In this document: one piece after another, positions 33,746 through 42,345 of the stretch
Numbering within the stretch: the first letter of the stretch is position 1
Layout: each line of letters opens with the position of its first letter
Assembly (NCBI RefSeq): GCF_014696345.1
Contig: NZ_JACJPY010000003.1
Span: 61,467 to 125,466, forward strand
Direction: 5' to 3'
DNA: 64,000 bases
Source: Pseudanabaena cinerea FACHB-1277
Lineage (GTDB): Bacteria; Cyanobacteriota; Cyanobacteriia; Pseudanabaenales; Pseudanabaenaceae
Notes under the pieces: model-generated
The model's database searches: none
What the model was told of the DNA's origin: nothing
The model's input: the letters and a program-made list of their open reading frames with translations, nothing else
Position numbers and translations under genes: made by a program

Positions 33746-34966
33746 TCAATCCCAGCAACATCGAACCGTTTTGAAATCATCGATCAATTTAAATAGCTCC
33801 TTAACATAATCTTCAACTTCCCATTGATTAGCTCGTACCAATCCGCGCTCAATTAGACTATTCCGCAGTACAGGATCATCTAATAACAGCTTAATAGCAC
33901 TGGCGATCGCATTAGGATTTTTATGATCCACTATTAAAGCTGCATTCCCTAATTGCTCACTTGCCCCTGATACATTAGATGCTATCACAGGACAGCCCAC
34001 AGACATAGCTTCAAGAGGAGGTAAATTATCAGGACCAAAGAAAGTCATATATATCAGTGCAAAAGCCTGACTGTAAAGAGGTTGCATATCTTCTTGCGGC
34101 ACAAATCCTAAAAAGTGAACATAATCAGATAGCTCTAACTTTTGTATCATTGACTTAATGTGATCGGCATTCCCTTGATCGGATCCTACTAAAACTAATG
34201 GCATATTTAGTTGATAGTCATGCTTTAATATTTGTATTGCCTGAAGTATAGAAATATGATTTTTATGCGCCCAAAATTGAGCTGGATAAAACAAATATTG
34301 CTTGGGAAGATTGTATTTTTGGTTTATGTCTTGATTATGTGATTGAGCATTTGCTTGAAGCTTTGGTGTAAAAAATGGTATTACTTTTATTCTCTCTGAA
34401 GGAACCTGATAAAACTTTTCGATTTCGGCTTTACCAACTTCCGTACCAGTAATAATAAACGTTGCTCGTCTTATTACCTTTGCATAATAATTTTCACGTT
34501 CTTCCCATTGTCCGCTAGAGCTGACTTCAGGAAAGTAGGGATATATTCGATGCGCTAAATCCCAAACTGGTGTTATATAAGGGCAATCTACGTCAGCAAA
34601 AATAATTGGCGAAATAGATAAAACAATATCTATTTTGTGGTGATTTAGTAGGGCATTAATATGGCGCTTGTAGCCACCTTGATATTGAAAGGCATAGGTA
34701 GGTAAATCAAATAATTTATGAATTAAGATTTTAAGTTTAGTATCTAGATAGGAATAAATTTTTTTGAGAGGTGATCTATAAGTACAAACAACTTGAATAG
34801 GAATGCTTGAGAGATAGCTTACTATTTTATAACTTGGTACAAATAGAATAAATTCGTGAGAGGAATCAGCAGAGGATCTTATTATTTCCTCTAACAATTG
34901 AGACTCAAAGGTATAACCACCACCTCTCGTATCGATCTGTTCACTAATTGGAATCGCGATCTTCAT
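33746..34966 (-). CDS. GT4-family glycosyltransferase
   Basis: A 406-residue GT-B transferase. Beginning MKIAIPISEQIDTRGGGYTF (glycine-rich donor-side loop), it has the linker YPAQFWAHKNH and the C-terminal EX7E region in MTFFGPDNLPPLEAMSVGCPVIASN (near 315-335). Wzt-locus mannosyl- or rhamnosyltransferases often look like this, but the sugar cannot be named. The stop of the methyltransferase gene at 34967 directly abuts its start, so the two are translationally coupled. Confidence 0.87.
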   Translation of the reverse strand: MKIAIPISEQIDTRGGGYTFESQLLEEIIRSSADSSHEFILFVPSYKIVSYLSSIPIQVVCTYRSPLKKIYSYLDTKLKILIHKLFDLPTYAFQYQGGYKRHINALLNHHKIDIVLSISPIIFADVDCPYITPVWDLAHRIYPYFPEVSSSGQWEERENYYAKVIRRATFIITGTEVGKAEIEKFYQVPSERIKVIPFFTPKLQANAQSHNQDINQKYNLPKQYLFYPAQFWAHKNHISILQAIQILKHDYQLNMPLVLVGSDQGNADHIKSMIQKLELSDYVHFLGFVPQEDMQPLYSQAFALIYMTFFGPDNLPPLEAMSVGCPVIASNVSGASEQLGNAALIVDHKNPNAIASAIKLLLDDPVLRNSLIERGLVRANQWEVEDYVKELFKLIDDFKTVRCCWD

Positions 34967-35734
34967 TTAGTTACTCGCCAAAAAGTAAACGTTCCAAGTT
35001 TCAAGGCTTGCATTTTGATTGGTTAGCCATTCTTGATAGTTATAAATTCCTAGTTGAGAATTTGCTAGTAATATTTCTAGTTCTGGTTTGAATAAATAAC
35101 GCATTTTATGAGTTTCTGTGATTTCTGTTATGGCAAAATCAGTTTTATCTTTAATAAAAATATTGTAATTTACATCCACACAGTTTTCATTTGGATACAT
35201 TACTGGTTCAGCAATTCGAGTTATTTGGGTTGTTTCATCTTCTAATCTCTTTACTCTAACTGCTGGTGGGGTTGTTAACACGGCTGGACCATACCAGACA
35301 TCAAATATAAATATGCCATTGGGTTTTAAATGGGCTTTGGCTGTGGCAAAGGCGGCTTGTAAATCAGCGTTGGTTGTTTGATAACTAATGACATGAAATA
35401 GAGAGATGACTACATCGAATTGTTGATTTAGTCTGACTTGACAAATATCGCCTTGAGTAAATTGCAAGTTTGAGGCTATTTCTGTAGTTAGTTGCGATCG
35501 CCTCTTAAACGCACAGTCTAGCATCTCTTGACTAACATCAATGCCATGCAATTTGTAGCCTTGTTGAGCTAAAAGGGCTGCATGATGACCAGTACCGCAA
35601 CCTAGCTCTAGGATATCGAGACTATTAGGAGCATGGGATTGAATGAGTTGATGGATAAATTGGACTTCGCCGATATAGTCTTTGTCGCGATAGAGTAAGT
35701 CGTAATAACGGGAGTAATCACCAAAAACTGTCAT
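34967..35734 (-). CDS. Class I SAM-dependent methyltransferase
   Basis: A 255-residue methyltransferase. Motif I is ILELGCGTGHHAALLAQQG (about 39-57), motif II LHGIDVSQEMLDCA, and the post-I region QFDVVISLFHVISYQ. It belongs to the Methyltransf_25 type seen in glycan loci, where it may methylate a terminal sugar to stop chain growth or act on an amino sugar. The start overlaps the preceding aminotransferase stop by four bases (ATGA). The target is inferred from context. Confidence 0.85.
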   Translation of the reverse strand: MTVFGDYSRYYDLLYRDKDYIGEVQFIHQLIQSHAPNSLDILELGCGTGHHAALLAQQGYKLHGIDVSQEMLDCAFKRRSQLTTEIASNLQFTQGDICQVRLNQQFDVVISLFHVISYQTTNADLQAAFATAKAHLKPNGIFIFDVWYGPAVLTTPPAVRVKRLEDETTQITRIAEPVMYPNENCVDVNYNIFIKDKTDFAITEITETHKMRYLFKPELEILLANSQLGIYNYQEWLTNQNASLETWNVYFLASN

Positions 35735-36846
35735 TGTAAAACCTCATGTAAAGCATCAGAAACCTGTTGAATTTGTTGCTCAGTTAAGGCAAGTCCACTA
35801 GGAATATAGAAACCTCGGCGGGCTAAATTTTCGGCTACAGGACAAGAAACGCCCGCAAATAAACCCATCTTTTGAAATACGGGTTGTTGGTGCATACACC
35901 AGAAAAATGGGCGCGTACCGATTTGATAATCTGCTAATTTTTTCATGACTGCTTCTGCATCAAAGGGTAGCAGATCTTTTAAGACGATGCCATAGACCCA
36001 GTAGATATTATTGGCATAATCGGTTTGAGGCAATGGTAACTGAATGCTAGCCATATCCGCTAATAAATTATTGTAAAGCTCGCCCATTTTGCGTTTGCGT
36101 TGCACAAAGGTATCCAAGCGTTCTAATTGAGCGACTCCTAACGCCGCTTGTAGGTTACTCATTCTCATGTTCCAGCCTAATTCTTCATGCACGAATCTTT
36201 TTTGGGGTTGAAAACAGAGATTACGCAGCGATCGGCATTTTTCTGCTAGGTGCGGACTATTGGTGACAATCATGCCACCTTCGCCGGTGGTGATGTGTTT
36301 GTTGGGGTAAAAACTAAAGGTGCTAATGTCGCCAAAACTGCCACAGGGAAGACCTTTATAGGTTTGACCATGCATTTCGGCTGCATCTTCGATGATCAAT
36401 AGTCCATACTTAGCGGCAAGTTCTAGAATCGGATCGATATCAACTGGTAAGCCGTAGATATGGACGATCATGATTGCTTTGGTGAATGGCGTTATTTTTG
36501 CTTCAATTTGCTGAACATCGATATTCCAAGTGACGGGATCGGCATCAACGACTACGGGTAATGCGCCTGCACGGACGATCGCGGCGGCACAAGAAATAAT
36601 CGTGAATGTTGGTAAGATCACCTCATCGCCTTTGGTAATCCCTAATGCTGTGATGGCAGCATCTAGGGCAACTGAGCCATTACTAACGGCGATTCCATAC
36701 TGGCGATCGCACCTTGCCGCCATCATCTCTTCAAATTGTTTAACAAAGTTGCCTTCGGAAGAGATCCAGCCAGTGTCAATACATTGATTTAAGTATTTTT
36801 TCTCATTGCCATCTAGCAAGGGTTGGTTAACAGGTATAAATTCCAT
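35731..36846 (-). CDS. DegT/DnrJ/EryC1 sugar aminotransferase (PerA-like)
   Basis: A 371-residue PLP enzyme. It begins FIPVNQPLLDGNEKKYLNQC with GWISSEGNFVKQFE, close to GDP-perosamine synthase (PerA) and related 4-aminotransferases. PLP contacts are in AVSNGSVALDAAITAL and EDAAEMHG; the PLP lysine is in FSFYPNKHITTGEGG (near 185). It would make an amino sugar (for example GDP-perosamine) for the glycan. No GDP-mannose dehydratase is in the window, so the sugar is not certain. It overlaps the methyltransferase by four bases and follows the Uma2 gene by 17 bases. Confidence 0.85.
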   Translation of the reverse strand: MEFIPVNQPLLDGNEKKYLNQCIDTGWISSEGNFVKQFEEMMAARCDRQYGIAVSNGSVALDAAITALGITKGDEVILPTFTIISCAAAIVRAGALPVVVDADPVTWNIDVQQIEAKITPFTKAIMIVHIYGLPVDIDPILELAAKYGLLIIEDAAEMHGQTYKGLPCGSFGDISTFSFYPNKHITTGEGGMIVTNSPHLAEKCRSLRNLCFQPQKRFVHEELGWNMRMSNLQAALGVAQLERLDTFVQRKRKMGELYNNLLADMASIQLPLPQTDYANNIYWVYGIVLKDLLPFDAEAVMKKLADYQIGTRPFFWCMHQQPVFQKMGLFAGVSCPVAENLARRGFYIPSGLALTEQQIQQVSDALHEVLQ

Positions 36847-36863
36847 GCAGTTCTGACCTAGAG

Positions 36864-37709
36864 TTATTCGACAGACAAGCCAAGCGATCGCATTTTTTCC
36901 TTGAGTTTCTGCACCTCAGCAATAGCTTGGTCAGCCCTTTGAGCTTCTTGGTTAGCCCGTTGCCTCTCCTGTTCAGCTCGTTGTGTTTCTTGTTCAGCCC
37001 GTTGCCTTTCTTGTTCAGCCCGTTGCCTTTCTTGAGTTGCAACTTGGGTCTCCTGTTCTGTAGGTGTCAAGATCCATTGACCATCATGGTCATACCAACG
37101 TAGCCATTGGCGATTAATGCCTTGATAACTGCCTTGCCATAGTCCTAGTCCCAATTGTGCTTTTTCTAGCCAAAATCCCATCTTTATTGCTGATAAAGGC
37201 TGATAGCTTTCCCTGACCAAGCCGAAGGCCTGCAATTCGTCGGTATAACGGTTAAAGACAAAGTAATAGGGAATCCTGAGAATTTGTTCATAGACTGCCC
37301 ATTTATTGGGAGGTTGACTAATTTCGCGTAAGGTTTGCCCCAGATCTTCTTTTTCTGTGCCAGGGGATAATAATTCAATGGCGACAAAGGGACAGACTCC
37401 TTCTTGCCAGACGACATAACTTAGGCGGAGGTCGCGTTCATCATAGAGCCGCGAGACTCCTAGTACAGCAAACCAATCTGGACGTTTGTACCATTGGGGA
37501 TGGCGCAAATCATAGTAAAGATTCAGGTCGCTGGCGGTAAAGATATTGTCGGCGGCGTAAGTGGGGGGGCGAAAGGTTTGGCGTAGTAATTCGGGTTGGA
37601 GTAGATGAAATTCGTCTGGCAAACCAAGTTCCTCTGGGTCTTCGCTGGGTAAGTCATACATGGTGGGCAGGCTTTCGCGGGGCGATCGCGGTGGAAAGGT
37701 TTGATACAT
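36864..37709 (-). CDS. Uma2 family endonuclease-fold protein with coiled-coil tail
   Basis: A 281-residue protein from ATG 37709. The Uma2 core (PD-(D/E)xK fold, DUF820) has PDWFAVLGVSRLY, WQEGVCPFVAIELLSPGTEKEDLG and the lysine-poor EQILRIPYYFVF block. The last 65 residues are a heptad repeat (RAEQERQ/RAEQETQ) forming a coiled coil. Uma2 genes are hugely expanded in cyanobacteria with unknown function. It sits inside the glycan locus between the aminotransferase and cupin genes, which looks like an insertion into the operon. A longer start at 37763 is possible. Confidence 0.85.
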   Translation of the reverse strand: MYQTFPPRSPRESLPTMYDLPSEDPEELGLPDEFHLLQPELLRQTFRPPTYAADNIFTASDLNLYYDLRHPQWYKRPDWFAVLGVSRLYDERDLRLSYVVWQEGVCPFVAIELLSPGTEKEDLGQTLREISQPPNKWAVYEQILRIPYYFVFNRYTDELQAFGLVRESYQPLSAIKMGFWLEKAQLGLGLWQGSYQGINRQWLRWYDHDGQWILTPTEQETQVATQERQRAEQERQRAEQETQRAEQERQRANQEAQRADQAIAEVQKLKEKMRSLGLSVE

Positions 37710-37771
37710 ATTTTTAACCCCAATCATGATCCTATGTTTGATTTTAGTATTGTTATGATTCAAAAAAGCGA

Positions 37772-38203
37772 TCAGGGTTTAATGTTGGCTTGATCTGATG
37801 ATATGCCGATAAATCTTGTTTTGTCCTGATCGCCAACGTAGGGACCTTGTTTGACTTCGATCATTTCAATTTCTTCGATTACTTCAAAGCCATGTCCGCC
37901 TGTGACTAATAAAATGACATCACCCGCTTGCAAAATCCGACTTTCTAAATATTTCTGTGCGTCATTGTAAAAATCAACTCGCAGTTTGCCTTTTTTGATA
38001 AATAAAACTTCTTGGGTAAAGAAAACATCTCGATGAACGGGGTTATGAACGTGGGGTTCTATGATTTTGCCTGTGGGGTGGTGCATATAGGCAAGTTGTT
38101 GAGATAGCTCATTGGGTGTAAAAAAATGAATACCTTGGCGATCGAATTTATCTGAAACGATAATCGCTAACAGTTGTTCTTGGTTAGTAATATTTTCAAG
38201 CAT
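37772..38203 (-). CDS. Cupin-fold protein of the glycan locus
   Basis: A 143-residue single-domain cupin. Histidines in EPHVHNPVHRDVFFTQEVLFI (near residues 50-70) and GGHGFEVIEE (about 105) form the metal site pattern; the glycines GKLRVDF and GDVILLV are the usual strand turns. In glycan loci such proteins are sugar isomerases (FdtA-type) or sensors, but the pattern here is not clearly either. It directly abuts the upstream gene (stop at 38204), so it is in the same operon. Confidence 0.7.
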   Translation of the reverse strand: MLENITNQEQLLAIIVSDKFDRQGIHFFTPNELSQQLAYMHHPTGKIIEPHVHNPVHRDVFFTQEVLFIKKGKLRVDFYNDAQKYLESRILQAGDVILLVTGGHGFEVIEEIEMIEVKQGPYVGDQDKTRFIGISSDQANIKP

Positions 38204-39094
38204 TTAGACTTCCTGCCAATCTAAACTTTTTACTCGATTCCATCGCGATTCTTGGGCTAACTTTGTATATGGATTGTCGTGGCAAGACTCAACGCTTACT
38301 TCAGGGAAGTATTTTTGTCCAATATCATTTCTCATGAAAAAGCAGTTAAATCCATGTCGATGAGAGCCGATCAAACGATATCCTTTTGATTTACTTAGAT
38401 TTACCATAGCTAATAGGGACGCACTGCGGTAGTCTTGATGCTCAATTGGCTGATTAAGATAGTAAAAATCAGGGTCATATTTGGCTGTAAGAGATAAATG
38501 AGAAGGAATTACATTATGAGTTTCAAAAACACATACTCTAGGTTGAATACATTCAACAGCTTTCCATACCCAATAGTCCATACCATCAATATCTAGACTA
38601 AGTAAATCTACTTCACCGTTAGCACCTGAGTCTAATAATATTTGATTGACATTTTCGGCTGTAAACCAAGCTTGATTAAATGTCGGCGGCATTAAAAATG
38701 TTTGTTTGTGGTTAGCAAAAAAAGATTGCCCAGATTTAACGTTATTTTCTGAGCCATCAAAGAGATACCCTTGCCAGCCGTGATTGATAATCAAATTGGC
38801 TGCCATGCACTCTTGACCATTACCTGCACAAATTTCCACTACTTTCTTATTTGCAGCGCCAATCAAAGAGAAGATATAAAGTAAGATACCATCTTCTTCA
38901 ACTTGAGAGTAAGCTTTAAAACCAATCTCATCAAATTTTGGCAATTGTTCAGGAGAATGTTTAATATACTCTCTATACTTAAATTTAAGCAAGACTTGTA
39001 TTTCTTGCGATAATAACTTTATCTCTTCGCTAGAAGCGATATTATGAGATAATCCTAATAATCTCTTTATTTTTTGTTTAACTATATTGAACAT
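38204..39094 (-). CDS. FkbM-like SAM-dependent methyltransferase
   Basis: A 296-residue protein. After a basic N-terminus, the methyltransferase core begins near 90 with KVVEICAGNGQECMAANLI (motif I) and YLFDGSENNV; LLSLDIDGMDYWVWKAVE is the motif II/III region seen in FkbM-type proteins, which O-methylate sugars. The C-terminal half (YRSASLLAMVNLSKSKGYRL) fits too. The AT-rich composition and absence of HIP1 sites are shared with its upstream neighbours. Acceptor unknown. Confidence 0.75.
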   Translation of the reverse strand: MFNIVKQKIKRLLGLSHNIASSEEIKLLSQEIQVLLKFKYREYIKHSPEQLPKFDEIGFKAYSQVEEDGILLYIFSLIGAANKKVVEICAGNGQECMAANLIINHGWQGYLFDGSENNVKSGQSFFANHKQTFLMPPTFNQAWFTAENVNQILLDSGANGEVDLLSLDIDGMDYWVWKAVECIQPRVCVFETHNVIPSHLSLTAKYDPDFYYLNQPIEHQDYRSASLLAMVNLSKSKGYRLIGSHRHGFNCFFMRNDIGQKYFPEVSVESCHDNPYTKLAQESRWNRVKSLDWQEV

Positions 39095-39113
39095 GAGTGA
39101 ATTAGATATTAGA

Positions 39114-40133
39114 TTATTCTAGTGTGATGTTTGGTAATTTATAATCCCAATAATCTGATTTAAGAATCCAATTTAGAAGCAATGGATTTTTGCGAACAGA
39201 TTCTTGATGGAATCGACATCCCAATTCTAAGAATTTCAAAAAATGAGACTTCAGTATAAATTCTTTCGAGGAGCGATGATTAAATGTTATTTGCTTTGTC
39301 TTTTTTAACAAAGATTTGATCAGATATTTAATTTCACTAAACCTATTAACTTTGGGTAAGTGTCCTAACTCTCTAATTTTAGTATAAGAGTTGCAAACAC
39401 CTTGATAAAAGTAACGCTGTTCAAAATATTCATAAGTCATTCTACTTCTAGGAACTTGATGAAATACTAGGGCTTTTGGTTGATAAATTGCCTTGTATCC
39501 TAGTTGGTTAGCTTTGATAGTTAGTCCTGTTTCTCCATCACCTTGAAAATGTTGTAAATGCTTGGGAATACAATCAGGATGGAAACCACCTAAATCAAAT
39601 AATGCTTGGCGGCGAATAGAAAAATTTAAGCCCCAAACATAGTTAGCATCTATTTCTTGAACTTGCTCTCCAAAGTCAAGCAGGCTGAGTTCTCCTAAGT
39701 ATTGACCAAAGGGGTGTTCAACCCAAAAGTATTGTAGCCACTCTGGAGGTGTAGATTCGTATTTAGGTAGGTTACGACCTCCTACTAATTGAACTAATGG
39801 ATCATAGAATGATTCACAAATTGCTGATAGCCAATCTGGATCTGCTTCAATATCATCATCAACAAAAACTAAAATGTTACCTTTGGCTTCTAATGCTCCT
39901 CGGTGTCTGCCTGACAAAAGCCCTGGTTCAGGTTCGTAGATATATCTAATATGATGTTGATTGAATAATGAGATGATTGTGTGGGTACTTACTTTAGTAG
40001 TATCAACTGAACCATTGTCAATCACTAAAATCTCGTATTGATCAATATTAAAGTGTTGGTGAACTAATGAAATAAGACATCCTCTTAAATATTTATCACG
40101 ATTAAGGGTAGGAATAACCACTGATATCAACAT
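39114..40133 (-). CDS. Family 2 glycosyltransferase
   Basis: A 339-residue GT-A enzyme. It starts ISVVIPTLNRDKYLRGCLIS, has ILVIDNGSVDTTKVS for the nucleotide, and the metal motif VFVDDDIEADPDWL (near 90). The following WGLNFSIRRQALFDLGGFHP is typical of GT2 rhamnosyl-type enzymes. The C-terminal region (about 240-339) is basic and may contact membrane or partner proteins. It is part of the minus-strand glycan operon. Confidence 0.87.
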   Translation of the reverse strand: MLISVVIPTLNRDKYLRGCLISLVHQHFNIDQYEILVIDNGSVDTTKVSTHTIISLFNQHHIRYIYEPEPGLLSGRHRGALEAKGNILVFVDDDIEADPDWLSAICESFYDPLVQLVGGRNLPKYESTPPEWLQYFWVEHPFGQYLGELSLLDFGEQVQEIDANYVWGLNFSIRRQALFDLGGFHPDCIPKHLQHFQGDGETGLTIKANQLGYKAIYQPKALVFHQVPRSRMTYEYFEQRYFYQGVCNSYTKIRELGHLPKVNRFSEIKYLIKSLLKKTKQITFNHRSSKEFILKSHFLKFLELGCRFHQESVRKNPLLLNWILKSDYWDYKLPNITLE

Positions 40134-40160
40134 ACATTTTTTTCTTTTAGACTTTTTGAT

Positions 40161-41351
40161 TTATTTTACAAATGCAAATAACATTCTGTTAAAGTTTCCT
40201 GCAAACACACCTTGAGAATCACTGTCTCTTCCTAGCCTATAAGACTTCGTAAAACTTGTATTTGAGATTATCCATTCTTCAATAGTATCAACATTCCATC
40301 CTTTTAAAGAGTTTGAGAACCATTTTTCATGCTCTTCGCCCATTTCAAAAAAAAGAATTTTACCAGTGTATTTATCTAAAAACTTTAATAATTCTTGGGG
40401 ATTTCTTTTCTCTCTCTGACTCATAAAATGATGCATTATACTTAAACAGCTAACTACATCATATTGCTTATTAGATGATTTGAAAAATCTAATAATTTCA
40501 TTTTTAAATATCTTGTTTTTGGTGTTAGTAAAAACAATCTCTCCTATTTGGATAGGTATATTGTCTTTTTCTACTCCGTATGCTTCAAAACCAATACTTA
40601 GAAATCTACTTACAAACCATCCATAGTAGCAACCTAAATCTAAGTAAGTAGTGTAACGTGGCTCTATTCTAATCGTATCTAAAAGGAAAGATTTCATTCT
40701 AGAAAATCTATCTTCACAATTTCGAGCTAGTACCCAATGCGATTCTAATTCAGGGCAAGGTAAAGGTTGATATAATATTTTTTCTCCCTGTTCCCACAGG
40801 AGATTTTCAAGAAGAAATTGAATGGGAGTAATCTCTTGCTTCCTAATATTAACTTTGGCTTTAATATGAGAAAGATTGTTTGCTATAGCAAAAGCAACAC
40901 GATGATTTCCCTGTAGAAGCTGGAAGCAGTCAGAATTTTTAAGAGGAATAACTTCAATTAATTCTCCGTCTTTTGAATGCCCCTCTGAAGGTAAATGAGA
41001 AACATCTTCTTTATTAAAAAGTTTGATAAAGCGCTCTGCCGCTAAATATATTGTTTCATCCGTATCTATTTGAGGGAAATATCCACCAAATAAATCTATG
41101 CAAGTTTGGGCATTTTTAAAATAAGCTGTTTTTTCAAAAAAATCTTTGTCTAATACTTTGTCTTTATGCTTAATATAGTCAAGAAGTAGTTGTGAGTGTG
41201 GGCTAGTTTCTACTCTGCTTGAAGGACGTAAGTATTCACCCGTCATCAAAGCATATTTATAACCTGATAAATCATTCTCTCCTCCTAACAGGATTTTAGA
41301 AAGTGGTATCGACTGAGTTTTAAATTTCGTGATTTCAAGTAATGATTTCAT
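40161..41351 (-). CDS. Two-part protein: ParB-like N-terminal region plus methyltransferase
   Basis: A 396-residue protein. The first part (about 60-180) ends in LLQGNHRVAFAIANNLSHIK, a GNHR motif of the ParB/sulfiredoxin-like fold. The second part (about 225-390) is a class I methyltransferase with YLDLGCYYGWFVSRFLSIGF and YDVVSCLSIMHHF. This fusion is known in glycan loci, where the N-terminal domain may act as a kinase or in nucleotide binding; the role is unassigned here. It is 3 bases from the next gene on each reading and has no HIP1 sites. Confidence 0.65.
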   Translation of the reverse strand: MKSLLEITKFKTQSIPLSKILLGGENDLSGYKYALMTGEYLRPSSRVETSPHSQLLLDYIKHKDKVLDKDFFEKTAYFKNAQTCIDLFGGYFPQIDTDETIYLAAERFIKLFNKEDVSHLPSEGHSKDGELIEVIPLKNSDCFQLLQGNHRVAFAIANNLSHIKAKVNIRKQEITPIQFLLENLLWEQGEKILYQPLPCPELESHWVLARNCEDRFSRMKSFLLDTIRIEPRYTTYLDLGCYYGWFVSRFLSIGFEAYGVEKDNIPIQIGEIVFTNTKNKIFKNEIIRFFKSSNKQYDVVSCLSIMHHFMSQREKRNPQELLKFLDKYTGKILFFEMGEEHEKWFSNSLKGWNVDTIEEWIISNTSFTKSYRLGRDSDSQGVFAGNFNRMLFAFVK

Positions 41352-41354
41352 GGC

Positions 41355-42329
41355 TTAACCAATATTTTGATTTAGTAAAAATTCATAAACCGTGTTTTTC
41401 TTTTGAGGAGAAAAATTATTTCCATAGAAAGTTAATTTGTGTATTGTACTCATCTTCTTTATCTGTTCAAATCGATCAGAGTTAAAAGTATTGAAAAGTT
41501 CTAATTGAAGAATATGCGGTGGAACATTACTGACGAAAGGAGTTTGCTGCCATTCAGAAGCTGCTAGTTTATTTCTTTCAATCACCAGCCTAAGCAAAAG
41601 ATGAAAATAATAGTGGTGATAGCAGGTTTCATTATATTTCCAAAATTCTGCCATCATATCTCGTAATGCTTTCATTAAAAGGCTGTCTTTATGGCTATAT
41701 AAAAACCAACTGGAAGATAAAAGAGTTCCTCGTCCACATAATTCAATTGGAGTAACTGAGAAAGCGAAAAATGGACTTTGATAAATAAAGTCTGGAATAG
41801 TATCACTTAAATAAATAGTTGCGTCAACCCATACACCTCCATATTCTGCTAATAGAAAACAACGTAGTATATCTGAGAAATTGACATTTGATATTTTTCC
41901 ATTTTTCTTCTTATCATATATATAGTTTGGTATTTCAACATAGTCTTCTATATTATTCCTATCTAAAAAAATAATTTTTTCGCCATAGCCATTTACTTCA
42001 AAAGATTTTGCACAGACTCTAACTATATTAGGTTGATCGAATTCTCCTTGATACCAAAATCTCCATATCGTATCTGAAAGTTGATTTTCAGTATTCATAT
42101 TTTGACTATAGTTATTGTAAGTTATATTCAAATTTAAATAGCTTAACGATGTAAAGCTTCGATAGGAAGTTTTTTCCAAAATAATATCAGAGATGACTTC
42201 TTGATCTTCACAAGATAAAGAGAGGAAAAGCTTTATTTGATTGAATACAAATTTTATTCTTATACATTGGCTAACATATTTATTTGCTTTTTTTTTAATT
42301 AACTTAGATATACGAATAAGATTAAACAT
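41355..42329 (-). CDS. GT32-like capsular polysaccharide glycosyltransferase
   Basis: A 324-residue protein of the capsular polysaccharide synthesis (GT32/DXD sugar-binding) type. Motifs: TIWRFWYQGEFDQPNIV, the conserved SDILRCFLLAEYGGVWVDAT with the DxD-like VDA motif (near residue 168), and FSVTPIELCGRG. It would transfer a hexose with retention. The first 40 residues are basic and may be membrane-associated. AT-rich, no HIP1 sites. It lies 16 bases after wzt in the operon. Confidence 0.8.
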   Translation of the reverse strand: MFNLIRISKLIKKKANKYVSQCIRIKFVFNQIKLFLSLSCEDQEVISDIILEKTSYRSFTSLSYLNLNITYNNYSQNMNTENQLSDTIWRFWYQGEFDQPNIVRVCAKSFEVNGYGEKIIFLDRNNIEDYVEIPNYIYDKKKNGKISNVNFSDILRCFLLAEYGGVWVDATIYLSDTIPDFIYQSPFFAFSVTPIELCGRGTLLSSSWFLYSHKDSLLMKALRDMMAEFWKYNETCYHHYYFHLLLRLVIERNKLAASEWQQTPFVSNVPPHILQLELFNTFNSDRFEQIKKMSTIHKLTFYGNNFSPQKKNTVYEFLLNQNIG

Positions 42330-42345
42330 TTATACATTTCCCTAA

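Noticed and set aside
37772..38203. Naming the cupin as a TDP-sugar ketoisomerase (FdtA)
   Set aside because: The histidine pattern and length are compatible but the characteristic FdtA blocks were not recognised, so only the fold is stated.
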